The position numbers were made by a program, and so were the translations under genes. Shown piece after piece: positions 34,505 through 42,125 of a DNA stretch of 53,357 bases (position 1 is its first letter; each line of letters begins with the position of its first letter). Under the pieces are notes generated by a model, which searched no databases, was not told the DNA's origin, and was given only the letters and a program-made list of their open reading frames with translations. The stretch is taken from NCBI GenBank assembly GCA_012269745.1, contig JAAXJR010000026.1:11067-64423 (forward strand). Reading direction: 5' to 3'. The stretch comes from Flavobacteriales bacterium (lineage in GTDB: Bacteria > Bacteroidota > Bacteroidia > Flavobacteriales > Schleiferiaceae).

Positions 34505-36376
34505 TTGGACGCAAAAAACCTTCTTTCGGTACATAAAATAAGCAAGTCCTACGGCATTAAAACGCTGTACAAGGACATCACCTTTGGTATTCACGAGGGT
34601 GAGAAAATTGCCATCGTCGCTAAAAATGGCGCAGGTAAAAGCACCTTGATGAATACGTTGATGGACCCCGCCATCGCAGATACGGGCGAGGTCACCTTCC
34701 GCAAAGGGATTAAGATTCGCTACCTCAGCCAGCAACCCTCTTTTGAAAACGGGCAAACCGTTCGTGAAATCCTCTACCAAAGTGAACATCCCGGGCTGTA
34801 TGCCTTGCGGGATTATGAAGCCATCCTCGCCTCGGGCAATACTGAGGGGATGCAGGCGGCCCTCGACAAAGTTGAGGCCACAGGGGGATGGCACCTCGAG
34901 GGCCGCATACAGGAGATGCACGGCCGGATGAATCTACCAGATATGGACCGCACCGTGGACCATTTTTCAGGAGGAGAGGTCAAACGCCTCGCGATGGCGC
35001 AACTCTTCATCGAAGAGCCGGACCTTATTCTGATGGATGAGCCCACCAACCATTTGGATTTGGACATCATTGAATGGCTCGAGGAGTATTTGATCAATTA
35101 TAAGGGCGCCCTATTGATGATTACGCACGACCGCTACTTTTTGGAGCGTGTGTGTGGGACCATCTATGAACTAGAGAACCTTCAGTTTTACAAGTACGAG
35201 GGGAATTACAGCTATTATTTGGAGCAGAAGGAGGCGCGCGAAGCCAACGAGGCGGCCAATCTGCACAAGACCAAACAGTTGTTCAAGAAAGAGCTGGATT
35301 GGATGCGCAGGACACCGAGCGCGCGAACGGGTAAAGCCAAGGATAGAATTGACAGGTTCAAGGACGTTAAGAAGGCGGCGAAGAAACGCATTGACGATAG
35401 AGAGGTGACCCTAGAATTGAATGCCCAGCGCTTGGGAGGAAAGATTTTGGAGCTCCACAAAGTGGCCAAAAGCTTCCCTGATAAATTGTTGATCGAACAG
35501 TTCAATTACATCTTCAAGAAAGGCGAACGTATTGGAATTGTCGGGCCTAACGGGAGCGGAAAGTCTACGCTGTTGAAAATGATCATGGGGGAATTGGCCC
35601 CAGATAAAGGAAAAATAGTCACGGGTGATACGGTGGTTTTTGGTCATTATACCCAAGACGGCATCGTGAATAAGGACGACCTCAAAGTCATTGAGGTGGT
35701 GCAAGAGATTGGAGAGTACATCACACTAAAGAAGGGACAGAAGTTGACCGCTTCGCAACTGTGCGAGCGATTTTTATTCGATAGCCATCAGCAGTACTCT
35801 TACGTCAGCACATTAAGTGGCGGGGAGCGTCGCCGATTGTTCTTGCTTACCATCTTGATGAAGAACCCGAACTTCCTCATTCTCGATGAGCCGACCAATG
35901 ATCTAGACATTCTCACCCTTCAAGCTTTGGAGGGCTTTTTAGAAGAATATTCAGGCTGCTTGCTCGTGGTCAGTCACGACCGCTATTTCTTGGATAAATT
36001 ATGTGACCACCTCTTTGTATTCGAGGGCGGCGGACGCATCAAAGACTTTAATGGGCGATACTATGAGTGGCGCGAGGAGCAGAAGAGGATAGACGCCATA
36101 CGTACATCGGTAGCTAAAGAGGTACCGAAGGAGGAGCCTAAAAAGGAGAAAGTCAAGACTAAGCTCAGCTACATGGAAAAGCGAGAGTGGGACGAATTGC
36201 CTGGTCAGATAGAGGCACTGGAAGCCCGCCGAGATGCACTCAATGCGGTTTTTGAAGGTACTGAACAGGATCCTGAAGAGGTGGCAGCAGCGGCTGAGGA
36301 GATCAAGGAGGTATTGGCTGAATTGGACGAAAAGGAAATGAGGTGGCTCGAACTCAGCGAGTTTGACTATGAATAG
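34505..36376 (+). CDS. ABC-F family ATPase (Uup/EttA group)
   Basis: A 623-residue soluble protein with two ATP-binding domains and no membrane segments. First domain: AKNGAGKST (residues 39-47), signature FSGGEVKRLAMA and LILMDEPTNHLD. Second: GPNGSGKST, LSGGERRRLFLL and LILDEPTNDLD. A charged linker of about 80 residues between the domains carries the P-site tRNA-interacting motif, and the C-terminus (from about 540) is a coiled coil like that of Uup. ABC-F proteins act on the ribosome. The start is TTG: the stop of the cytochrome gene lies just upstream in frame and no ATG occurs before the first Walker A. Confidence 0.9.
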   Translation: MDAKNLLSVHKISKSYGIKTLYKDITFGIHEGEKIAIVAKNGAGKSTLMNTLMDPAIADTGEVTFRKGIKIRYLSQQPSFENGQTVREILYQSEHPGLYALRDYEAILASGNTEGMQAALDKVEATGGWHLEGRIQEMHGRMNLPDMDRTVDHFSGGEVKRLAMAQLFIEEPDLILMDEPTNHLDLDIIEWLEEYLINYKGALLMITHDRYFLERVCGTIYELENLQFYKYEGNYSYYLEQKEAREANEAANLHKTKQLFKKELDWMRRTPSARTGKAKDRIDRFKDVKKAAKKRIDDREVTLELNAQRLGGKILELHKVAKSFPDKLLIEQFNYIFKKGERIGIVGPNGSGKSTLLKMIMGELAPDKGKIVTGDTVVFGHYTQDGIVNKDDLKVIEVVQEIGEYITLKKGQKLTASQLCERFLFDSHQQYSYVSTLSGGERRRLFLLTILMKNPNFLILDEPTNDLDILTLQALEGFLEEYSGCLLVVSHDRYFLDKLCDHLFVFEGGGRIKDFNGRYYEWREEQKRIDAIRTSVAKEVPKEEPKKEKVKTKLSYMEKREWDELPGQIEALEARRDALNAVFEGTEQDPEEVAAAAEEIKEVLAELDEKEMRWLELSEFDYE

Positions 36377-36377
36377 C

Positions 36378-36385
36378 TATTTTTA
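36378..36385 (+). promoter_or_regulatory. Candidate -7 element before the LolD-type gene
   Basis: TATTTTTA (one mismatch to TAnnTTTG), 29 bases before the ATG at 36414. Confidence 0.35.
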
Positions 36386-36413
36386 AGCTTCCTAACCAAC
36401 CTAAAGGACCCAT

Positions 36414-37106
36414 ATGCCAACCACAGATGCCATTCTCCAACTACGCGGTATCACGCGCGATTTCAAACTAGGTGCGCAAACCGTCCATGTCTTAAAAGGC
36501 ATCGATCTTGATATTTCTAAAAACGAATATGTCGCTTTAATGGGACCTTCAGGTTCTGGGAAATCCACTTTGATGAATTTGCTAGGTTGTTTAGACACAC
36601 CCACTAGCGGAAGCTATGAGCTGAATGGTACCGATGTTAGTTCATTAAACGACAATGCGCTTGCAGAGATTCGCAATACAGAAATTGGCTTTGTCTTTCA
36701 AACCTTTAACCTGCTCCCGCGTTCCACAGCACTTGAAAATGTTGCCCTACCACTAGTGTATGCAGGATTGAGTAAGGAAGAACGATTGGCCCGGGCAGCG
36801 GAAGTTTTAAAGCAAGTAGGTCTTGCCGACCGAATGGACCACAGACCTAACCAACTCTCGGGAGGACAGCGCCAACGTGTGGCTGTTGCTCGAGCTCTAG
36901 TGAACAAGCCTGCACTCATTCTAGCCGATGAACCTACTGGTAACCTAGACTCTAAGACGTCAGTGGAAATCATGAAGCTCTTTGACGATATCCAAGCCGC
37001 GGGAAATACCGTTGTGCTCGTGACTCACGAAGAAGATATCGCACAGCACGCCAAGCGCGTGATCCGTTTGGTCGACGGAAATATAGATTCAGATACTACT
37101 AAATAA
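36414..37106 (+). CDS. LolD/MacB-type ABC transporter ATP-binding protein
   Basis: A 230-residue ATPase with Walker [10 protein letters not shown] (residues 44-52), the Q-loop [16 protein letters not shown], signature [15 protein letters not shown] and Walker [13 protein letters not shown]. The sequence type is that of LolD, MacB and FtsE, which work with permeases that extract lipoproteins or act on substrates across the envelope. No permease gene lies next to it, so its membrane partner must be elsewhere. It precedes the S9 peptidase gene by six bases and is probably cotranscribed with it. Confidence 0.92.
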   Translation: MPTTDAILQLRGITRDFKLGAQTVHVLKGIDLDISKNEYVALMGPSGSGKSTLMNLLGCLDTPTSGSYELNGTDVSSLNDNALAEIRNTEIGFVFQTFNLLPRSTALENVALPLVYAGLSKEERLARAAEVLKQVGLADRMDHRPNQLSGGQRQRVAVARALVNKPALILADEPTGNLDSKTSVEIMKLFDDIQAAGNTVVLVTHEEDIAQHAKRVIRLVDGNIDSDTTK

Positions 37107-37112
37107 ACCCAA

Positions 37113-39248
37113 ATGAAAAAGTACTTCATTATAACTGCGGCATTATTGGTCTCATTAACCGGTATTGCCCAAACAACGCTTACGCTTCAAGATGCCGTTC
37201 TAAATGGCCGTAAGTACTACCCACAAGGATTGATTCTACCACAATGGGTACCTGGAAGCGATAGCTATTCTCATGTGGTCGACGGCTACCAAAGTTTAGC
37301 CATTGTTGATGCCAAAAGTGGTGAAGAAACAGGCCGTGTATCCGCAAGCGAGATCAATGAAGCTTTGGCCGATTTTGAAACGAAAATTGGCGGTACATGG
37401 ATGCTCAATTGGTCCGAAGACGGCCAAAATGTGCACTTTACCCAAAAGGGCCACTTGTTCACCTATAACGTAGCATCGAAAAAAGCTTCTTCGCTCTTTA
37501 GCATGGCTGAAGGCGCTGGAAATATCCACCTCTCTTCGGCTTTAAATGCTGCCTACACGGTAGATAACAACGTTTATGTCAACTGGAGCGAAGACGGAAG
37601 CATGCAGCAAGTGACCTTCCACGAGGATGCCAATATTGTTGCTGGTCAGGCAATCGCCCGCAGTGAATTCGGCATTACAGAAGGGTTGTTTTGGAACGAG
37701 AGTGGCGATGCTATTGCGTTTTACGAGAAAAATGAATCGGCTGTATCAAACTACCCGCTCTTAGATATTGAATCTACACCAGGATCGTTGCGTGAAATCA
37801 AATACCCTATGGCGGGCCAAGGTTCAGAGTATGCCAGGGTGGGTGTTCTGCACAAAGGCAAGAAAAAAGCAGTGTATCTTGAGACAGACGGCATTGAGCA
37901 CGACCAATATCTGACCAACCTAAGCTGGTCGCCAGACGGTAAAACCATCGTCTTAGCCATCGTTAACCGTGCACAAAACAACTATGAGGTGGTCGCTTTC
38001 AATGCAAAAAATGGAAAGCGCGGCGCAACGCTCTTTAGCGTCAGTAATGACAAATGGGCTGAACCAGAGTTCTCGGCGTATTGGGTGAGCAACAAGGAGT
38101 TTGTTTGGTTAAGCGAGCGTGACGGTTTCATGAACCTTTATCTGTACAACACTAAAGGTGCTTTGGTGCGTCAATTGACCGACAACGAGTTTGTAGCCAC
38201 AGGGATCGTTGGCCGCAGTAAGAGTGGCGATATTCTATTTACAGCAACCGGAGAAGACCCTAGAGAATCACACCTGTTTAGCGTGAGCCTAAAAGGCAAG
38301 CAAAAGCAACTGACCGCAGAAAGCGGCGTTCACAGCCCTACTATACAAGACGGTGGCAGCTACTTTATAACAAGCTACTCCTCGGTGAATACGCCTGCTA
38401 CAACAGTATTATCGTCTGTTTCGGGCAAGACGTTGAGGACATTGGCAGAAGCTTCCGATCCCTTCGAAGGCACGAATATTCGCAAGCCGGAACTCGGCAG
38501 TATTCAAGGGCCGGACGGTTCGACGCTGTACACTAGAATGTACAAGCCGTTCGACTTTGACCCGTCGAAAAAATATCCCGTACTTGTCTATGTATACGGC
38601 GGACCACATGCCCAAATGGTCACCAACCGATGGAACGGTGGCGGTCCGTTTTGGATGAATGAGTTCGCGAACCGTGGATACATCGTCTTCACCCTTGACA
38701 ATAGAGGCTCTGCACATCGTGGTACAGCCTTCGAACAGCAGATTCACCGTCAGCTTGGAACCGTTGAAATGGAGGACCAATTGGCCGGCGTTGAATACCT
38801 CAAATCTCTCCCATTCATTGATTCCGACCGTATGGCCGTACACGGCTGGAGCTATGGCGGATTCATGACTACATCATTAATGCTCCGTCAGCCAGGCACC
38901 TTTAAAGCCGGTGTTGCTGGTGGACCGGTAACCGATTGGAAATACTACGAAGTGATGTACGGAGAACGCTACATGGACCGCCCAGAAGAAAATGTAGACG
39001 GTTATGCTGCCAACAGACTTCACAACCACGTAGAAAATCTAGAAGGCGACCTCTTGCTTATCCATGGAACAGTAGATGATGTGGTGGTGATGCAACACAA
39101 CCTAAGCTTGGTAAAAGCCTTCATTGATGCAGGTGTACAAATGGATTTCTTCCCGTACCCAATGCACCCGCACAACGTGCGCGGTAAAGACAGGCTCCAT
39201 CTGATGACCAAAGTTTTGGACTACGTCGAAGACAGTTTAGAAGAATAG
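37113..39248 (+). CDS. S9-family (DPP-IV-like) exported serine peptidase
   Basis: A 711-residue peptidase with a signal peptide ending LTGIAQ. The N-terminal part (to about 450) is a DPP-IV-type beta-propeller that limits access to small peptides. The C-terminal alpha/beta-hydrolase domain has the nucleophile S580 in GWSYGG, the acid in VDDVV (D655 or D656) and the catalytic His in MHPHNVRG (H687). Relatives remove dipeptides from N-termini, often after Pro or Ala, in the periplasm. It ends at a 13-bp hairpin shared with the convergent LruC lipoprotein gene. Confidence 0.94.
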   Translation: MKKYFIITAALLVSLTGIAQTTLTLQDAVLNGRKYYPQGLILPQWVPGSDSYSHVVDGYQSLAIVDAKSGEETGRVSASEINEALADFETKIGGTWMLNWSEDGQNVHFTQKGHLFTYNVASKKASSLFSMAEGAGNIHLSSALNAAYTVDNNVYVNWSEDGSMQQVTFHEDANIVAGQAIARSEFGITEGLFWNESGDAIAFYEKNESAVSNYPLLDIESTPGSLREIKYPMAGQGSEYARVGVLHKGKKKAVYLETDGIEHDQYLTNLSWSPDGKTIVLAIVNRAQNNYEVVAFNAKNGKRGATLFSVSNDKWAEPEFSAYWVSNKEFVWLSERDGFMNLYLYNTKGALVRQLTDNEFVATGIVGRSKSGDILFTATGEDPRESHLFSVSLKGKQKQLTAESGVHSPTIQDGGSYFITSYSSVNTPATTVLSSVSGKTLRTLAEASDPFEGTNIRKPELGSIQGPDGSTLYTRMYKPFDFDPSKKYPVLVYVYGGPHAQMVTNRWNGGGPFWMNEFANRGYIVFTLDNRGSAHRGTAFEQQIHRQLGTVEMEDQLAGVEYLKSLPFIDSDRMAVHGWSYGGFMTTSLMLRQPGTFKAGVAGGPVTDWKYYEVMYGERYMDRPEENVDGYAANRLHNHVENLEGDLLLIHGTVDDVVVMQHNLSLVKAFIDAGVQMDFFPYPMHPHNVRGKDRLHLMTKVLDYVEDSLEE

Positions 39249-39255
39249 AAAACAC

Positions 39256-39284
39256 AATAAAGCCCGGCTTCGCCGGGCTTTATT
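39256..39284. terminator. Bidirectional terminator between the S9 peptidase and LruC genes
   Basis: A perfect 13-bp stem (AATAAAGCCCGGC at 39256-39268 with GCCGGGCTTTATT at 39272-39284) around a TTC loop. Its last two bases are part of the stop codon of the minus-strand gene. T-rich bases follow on both strands. Confidence 0.8.
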
Positions 39285-41433
39285 ATTTGTACAATTTTCT
39301 TGACTTTGCATGGTTAGGTTTACCGCTATCGTACCAATCCTGATAGGTCGACCCTCCGCTGGTTGCCCAATCGGAAAAGAAATAATATACACCTGTAATA
39401 TCCTCACCTTCCACGGGATATTCAAATACAGTCGGAATGTCCAATGCCCAAGGTTGATTCTGATACGTTCTATAATATCCGGTAGACTCACTACTGTAAT
39501 CGTCTCCATTTCCAAATAGCGATTCATTGGCCAAACTCGTTGGCTCGTAGCCTACTAAATGCACTTCACGAGATCTATCACCATCCACGAAAATGAATGG
39601 ATTAAAAGTGCTTAAAACGCTTGCGTCAACGGGATTTGTAAAGGTGAAAGTCACCGTGTCCCAAGGAATATCTACAAAAGCAGCAATGTTGTTTGAATCT
39701 GTATTCCATGCTTGAAGTACATCATCAATTTTATTTAAGATTATTGCCGAAGTAGAGTTGGCGTTAGATTCCTCTAGATCTGGACTAGTTACATTTGAAG
39801 GGTCGGTGTTAAATTGAATCCCAAATCCATTCTTATACGCGGCACCTTTAGCACGGACCTTATACCTGAATTTGATGTCCTTTAATTTACCTGCGTTATT
39901 CGTAACACCCCAAATGGTGTAATTCATCACTAGATCATTGAAGTCATAGTCGCCTTGATACGGCCAATTGTCTTCAAAGACCAATGTGCTCGTAGATTGA
40001 CCTACAACACCGCTTCTAGTTGAATCGTTTGGATAGGGATCAATATTATTGGCAACATTGTCTTGGTCATTATCCTCGCTTGGCTCATGACCAATGGTAA
40101 TACACATTGATCTAGGTATCGCACTTTGACAACTGAAGCGTGCATTCCCTGTTAGCGTCAAGTTCTGTAGATTCTGGTTTTTATCGCCAATACATAAATC
40201 GACATCTCCTTGAACTCTTGCATTTCCAAAATAATTAGCATCATCACTTATCTTCAATACAGCTGTCGAAACGCCTATACTTTTAATCAAACCGCCTTTA
40301 AGTTCAAGGTCTTCACTTACCGCTATACTGGTAGGACCTAAAGTTAAAAATCCTTCATCCCATACCTTCAATTTATGGTCACAGTCAATCTGATTGTAAT
40401 TCACCAACTCCGCATAAGTATCGATGAATATATGCTGATCACTATGCATATGACAGTGGTTGTCTATTCTCGCCGTATCCGCAACTCTAATGTGATTATT
40501 AGTAATGTTATAAACTAAGCCGTAATTGGTCATCATAGTATTTGTCCCCTCAACCTCAATGTGACCATTCACCGCCAATGTTCCATAGTTTGTCAAGCTT
40601 CCCTTCCACTCTAGATTAAGATGACCGTCAACGAACACAAATCCATAATTAGTCAAAGTAGCCTGATTCTCAAGAAGGAGCGCACCAGAAATATTCAGCG
40701 TGGCACCGGTGTTCACCAAAATCTCTGAACTAGCGAAGAGGTCTAGGCCTTTACCATTGGCAAAAGTCAAATTCGCATTATCCGTTAGGATGATTTTTCC
40801 TTGGGAACCTATTTCAATATTACCCACTCGAGTATGTGAGCCACAAATTTTAAGAACACCGCCAGAGGCAACGACAACCGAATAGCCTCGCATTCCATCT
40901 CCTAAACACAAAGTATCACCCGAAGCCACATTAAAAGAAGACCCTGATTGAACCACTACATTACAAGTCTGACAGCTTTGGCTTGCAGACTTAGAAGACG
41001 GATTGAATTCAATAGGCTGATCAATTTCAGTAGACTCAATTATTCCAAAGTGATCGAAACTTGACCATTTCCCTGACCCAAAACTTCCATTGCCGAAAAT
41101 TGCTCTTGCTTCAAAATGGGTATAACCTGAACCACATTTAAACTCAACCGTTGCGGTATCGCCACTGATTTCATAGGAGTGATGCACCAATTCACGTCGA
41201 GTATCATTGACCCCAAAAATCTCAATGGCAGTTCTTCCAAAATGTTTCGGTCCATCAATAAAGAAGCTGAAACTGAAATCTTCCTTCATCTCATATTCAA
41301 AGCCTTCTGGAGCAATAACATCCTCCATGCGCTCAGCGTGATATGGTGAAACTACTTCATTTGAATCGCCACGATTACACGAGACGAAAAAAACTAAAAG
41401 TAGCGCACCTTGAATAAAGGATCGGTAAATCAT
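39283..41433 (-). CDS. LruC-domain surface lipoprotein
   Basis: A 716-residue lipoprotein (lipobox ending FFVSC). Residues about 130-440 are a parallel beta-helix-like region with repeated NYG and N-rich turns (ATLTNYGFVFVDGHLNL, SLTNYGTLAVNGHIEV, MMTNYGLVYNI). A calcium-loop-like segment DNDQDNVANNIDPYPND precedes the C-terminal LruC domain, marked by FEDNWPYQGDYDFNDLVMNY. LruC was first noted in Leptospira and Bacteroidota surface proteins; its role is not settled. The ATG at 41433 is preferred over an upstream TTG, which falls inside an inverted-repeat arm. Its promoter is bracketed by a 12-bp inverted repeat. Confidence 0.85.
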   Translation of the reverse strand: MIYRSFIQGALLLVFFVSCNRGDSNEVVSPYHAERMEDVIAPEGFEYEMKEDFSFSFFIDGPKHFGRTAIEIFGVNDTRRELVHHSYEISGDTATVEFKCGSGYTHFEARAIFGNGSFGSGKWSSFDHFGIIESTEIDQPIEFNPSSKSASQSCQTCNVVVQSGSSFNVASGDTLCLGDGMRGYSVVVASGGVLKICGSHTRVGNIEIGSQGKIILTDNANLTFANGKGLDLFASSEILVNTGATLNISGALLLENQATLTNYGFVFVDGHLNLEWKGSLTNYGTLAVNGHIEVEGTNTMMTNYGLVYNITNNHIRVADTARIDNHCHMHSDQHIFIDTYAELVNYNQIDCDHKLKVWDEGFLTLGPTSIAVSEDLELKGGLIKSIGVSTAVLKISDDANYFGNARVQGDVDLCIGDKNQNLQNLTLTGNARFSCQSAIPRSMCITIGHEPSEDNDQDNVANNIDPYPNDSTRSGVVGQSTSTLVFEDNWPYQGDYDFNDLVMNYTIWGVTNNAGKLKDIKFRYKVRAKGAAYKNGFGIQFNTDPSNVTSPDLEESNANSTSAIILNKIDDVLQAWNTDSNNIAAFVDIPWDTVTFTFTNPVDASVLSTFNPFIFVDGDRSREVHLVGYEPTSLANESLFGNGDDYSSESTGYYRTYQNQPWALDIPTVFEYPVEGEDITGVYYFFSDWATSGGSTYQDWYDSGKPNHAKSRKLYK

Positions 41434-41495
41434 GTTCAAATCAATTAGTTGAGCAAAGCTATTCGCAAGAAACAGCCCATGCTATTGATTTGAAC
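41434..41495. repeat. 12-bp inverted repeat bracketing the LruC promoter
   Basis: GTTCAAATCAAT (41434-41445) and ATTGATTTGAAC (41484-41495) are perfect inverted copies separated by 38 bases. One arm starts directly beside the LruC ATG, and the -7 box lies within the spacer. Confidence 0.75.
41454..41461 (-). promoter_or_regulatory. Promoter -7 element of the LruC lipoprotein gene
   Basis: The minus strand reads TAGCTTTG, a full match to TAnnTTTG, 21 bases before the ATG at 41433. Confidence 0.65.
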
Positions 41496-41530
41496 TTATA
41501 GGTAATTTAATGGTGTTGGTTTAAACGATA

Positions 41531-41743
41531 CTAAGGACAGCGTTCATAATCGTCCTCGCCGTAGCCGTCGCATGCAGCCATGCAAGGATTTCCATAGCGA
41601 TAACGCACCCCATTCACCTTTACACAAACCGGATCATATTCCATTGTGCATATGCAATTGGGATCAGAGGGCACAGCGTTTACTGTTTTTACGGCGCAGC
41701 CCAAAAACAGAAGCCCAAAAACAATTAATAGTAAATATCTCAT
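41531..41743 (-). CDS. Kazal-like small lipoprotein
   Basis: A 70-residue protein. The lipoprotein signal ends LLFLGC (Cys16). The mature part of about 45 residues has the Kazal pattern: ICTMEYDPVC, then a Gly-Val-x-Tyr stretch, YGNPCMAAC and a final Cys two residues from the end, giving six cysteines that can pair as in Kazal-type serine protease inhibitors. The gene overlaps the upstream ABM gene by four bases (ATGA), so translation is coupled. It may inhibit a protease at the surface; the target is unknown. Confidence 0.85.
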   Translation of the reverse strand: MRYLLLIVFGLLFLGCAVKTVNAVPSDPNCICTMEYDPVCVKVNGVRYRYGNPCMAACDGYGEDDYERCP

Positions 41744-42045
41744 CCCTTAGTTAATAAATCAGATAGCACCTCTAATTGATGCTCAACATGAATGCTTTCA
41801 CAAGATTGTCGCATAGTTTCTTGCAATTCTTGTGCCGATTCTAGCAAACGACCCCCTGCCAACCGCCAGGTTGATTCATCGGGCCACTGCGCATAAGCAA
41901 CAAATACACCCCCTTTAGATTGATGTAATCGGGACCCAAAACTTCCTGCATGCACTATAAACATATTGGTTAAGTCCTTCCATGAACGGACAAATTGCTC
42001 TTCTGAGTTTTCCTTCACTTCAAACCGATAAATAAGACAAAACAT
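41740..42045 (-). CDS. ABM-like (antibiotic biosynthesis monooxygenase fold) protein
   Basis: A 101-residue single-domain protein. The opening MFCLIYRFEVKENSEEQFVR, the middle GSFGSRLHQSKGGVFVAYAQWPDESTW and the helical C-terminus fit the dimeric alpha/beta-barrel fold of the ABM superfamily. Members range from small monooxygenases to proteins without known catalysis, so no reaction is assigned. The stop overlaps the start of the Kazal-like lipoprotein gene. It lies just downstream of the S46 terminator; no clear promoter was found in the 24 bases between the hairpin and its ATG. Confidence 0.7.
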   Translation of the reverse strand: MFCLIYRFEVKENSEEQFVRSWKDLTNMFIVHAGSFGSRLHQSKGGVFVAYAQWPDESTWRLAGGRLLESAQELQETMRQSCESIHVEHQLEVLSDLLTKG

Positions 42046-42069
42046 CGCGATAGATTTTCATTGAATATA

Positions 42070-42102
42070 AAACCCCCCGCTCGCGATGCGAGCGGGGGGT
42101 TT
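42070..42102 (-). terminator. Terminator of the S46 peptidase gene
   Basis: A perfect 15-bp stem (42070-42084 with 42088-42102, core CCCCCCGCTCGC) around a 3-base loop, ending in TTTTA on the minus strand. It is the longest stem of the intergenic terminators in the window. Confidence 0.85.
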
Positions 42103-42125
42103 AAAAATTTCGCTATCTCTAAGGC

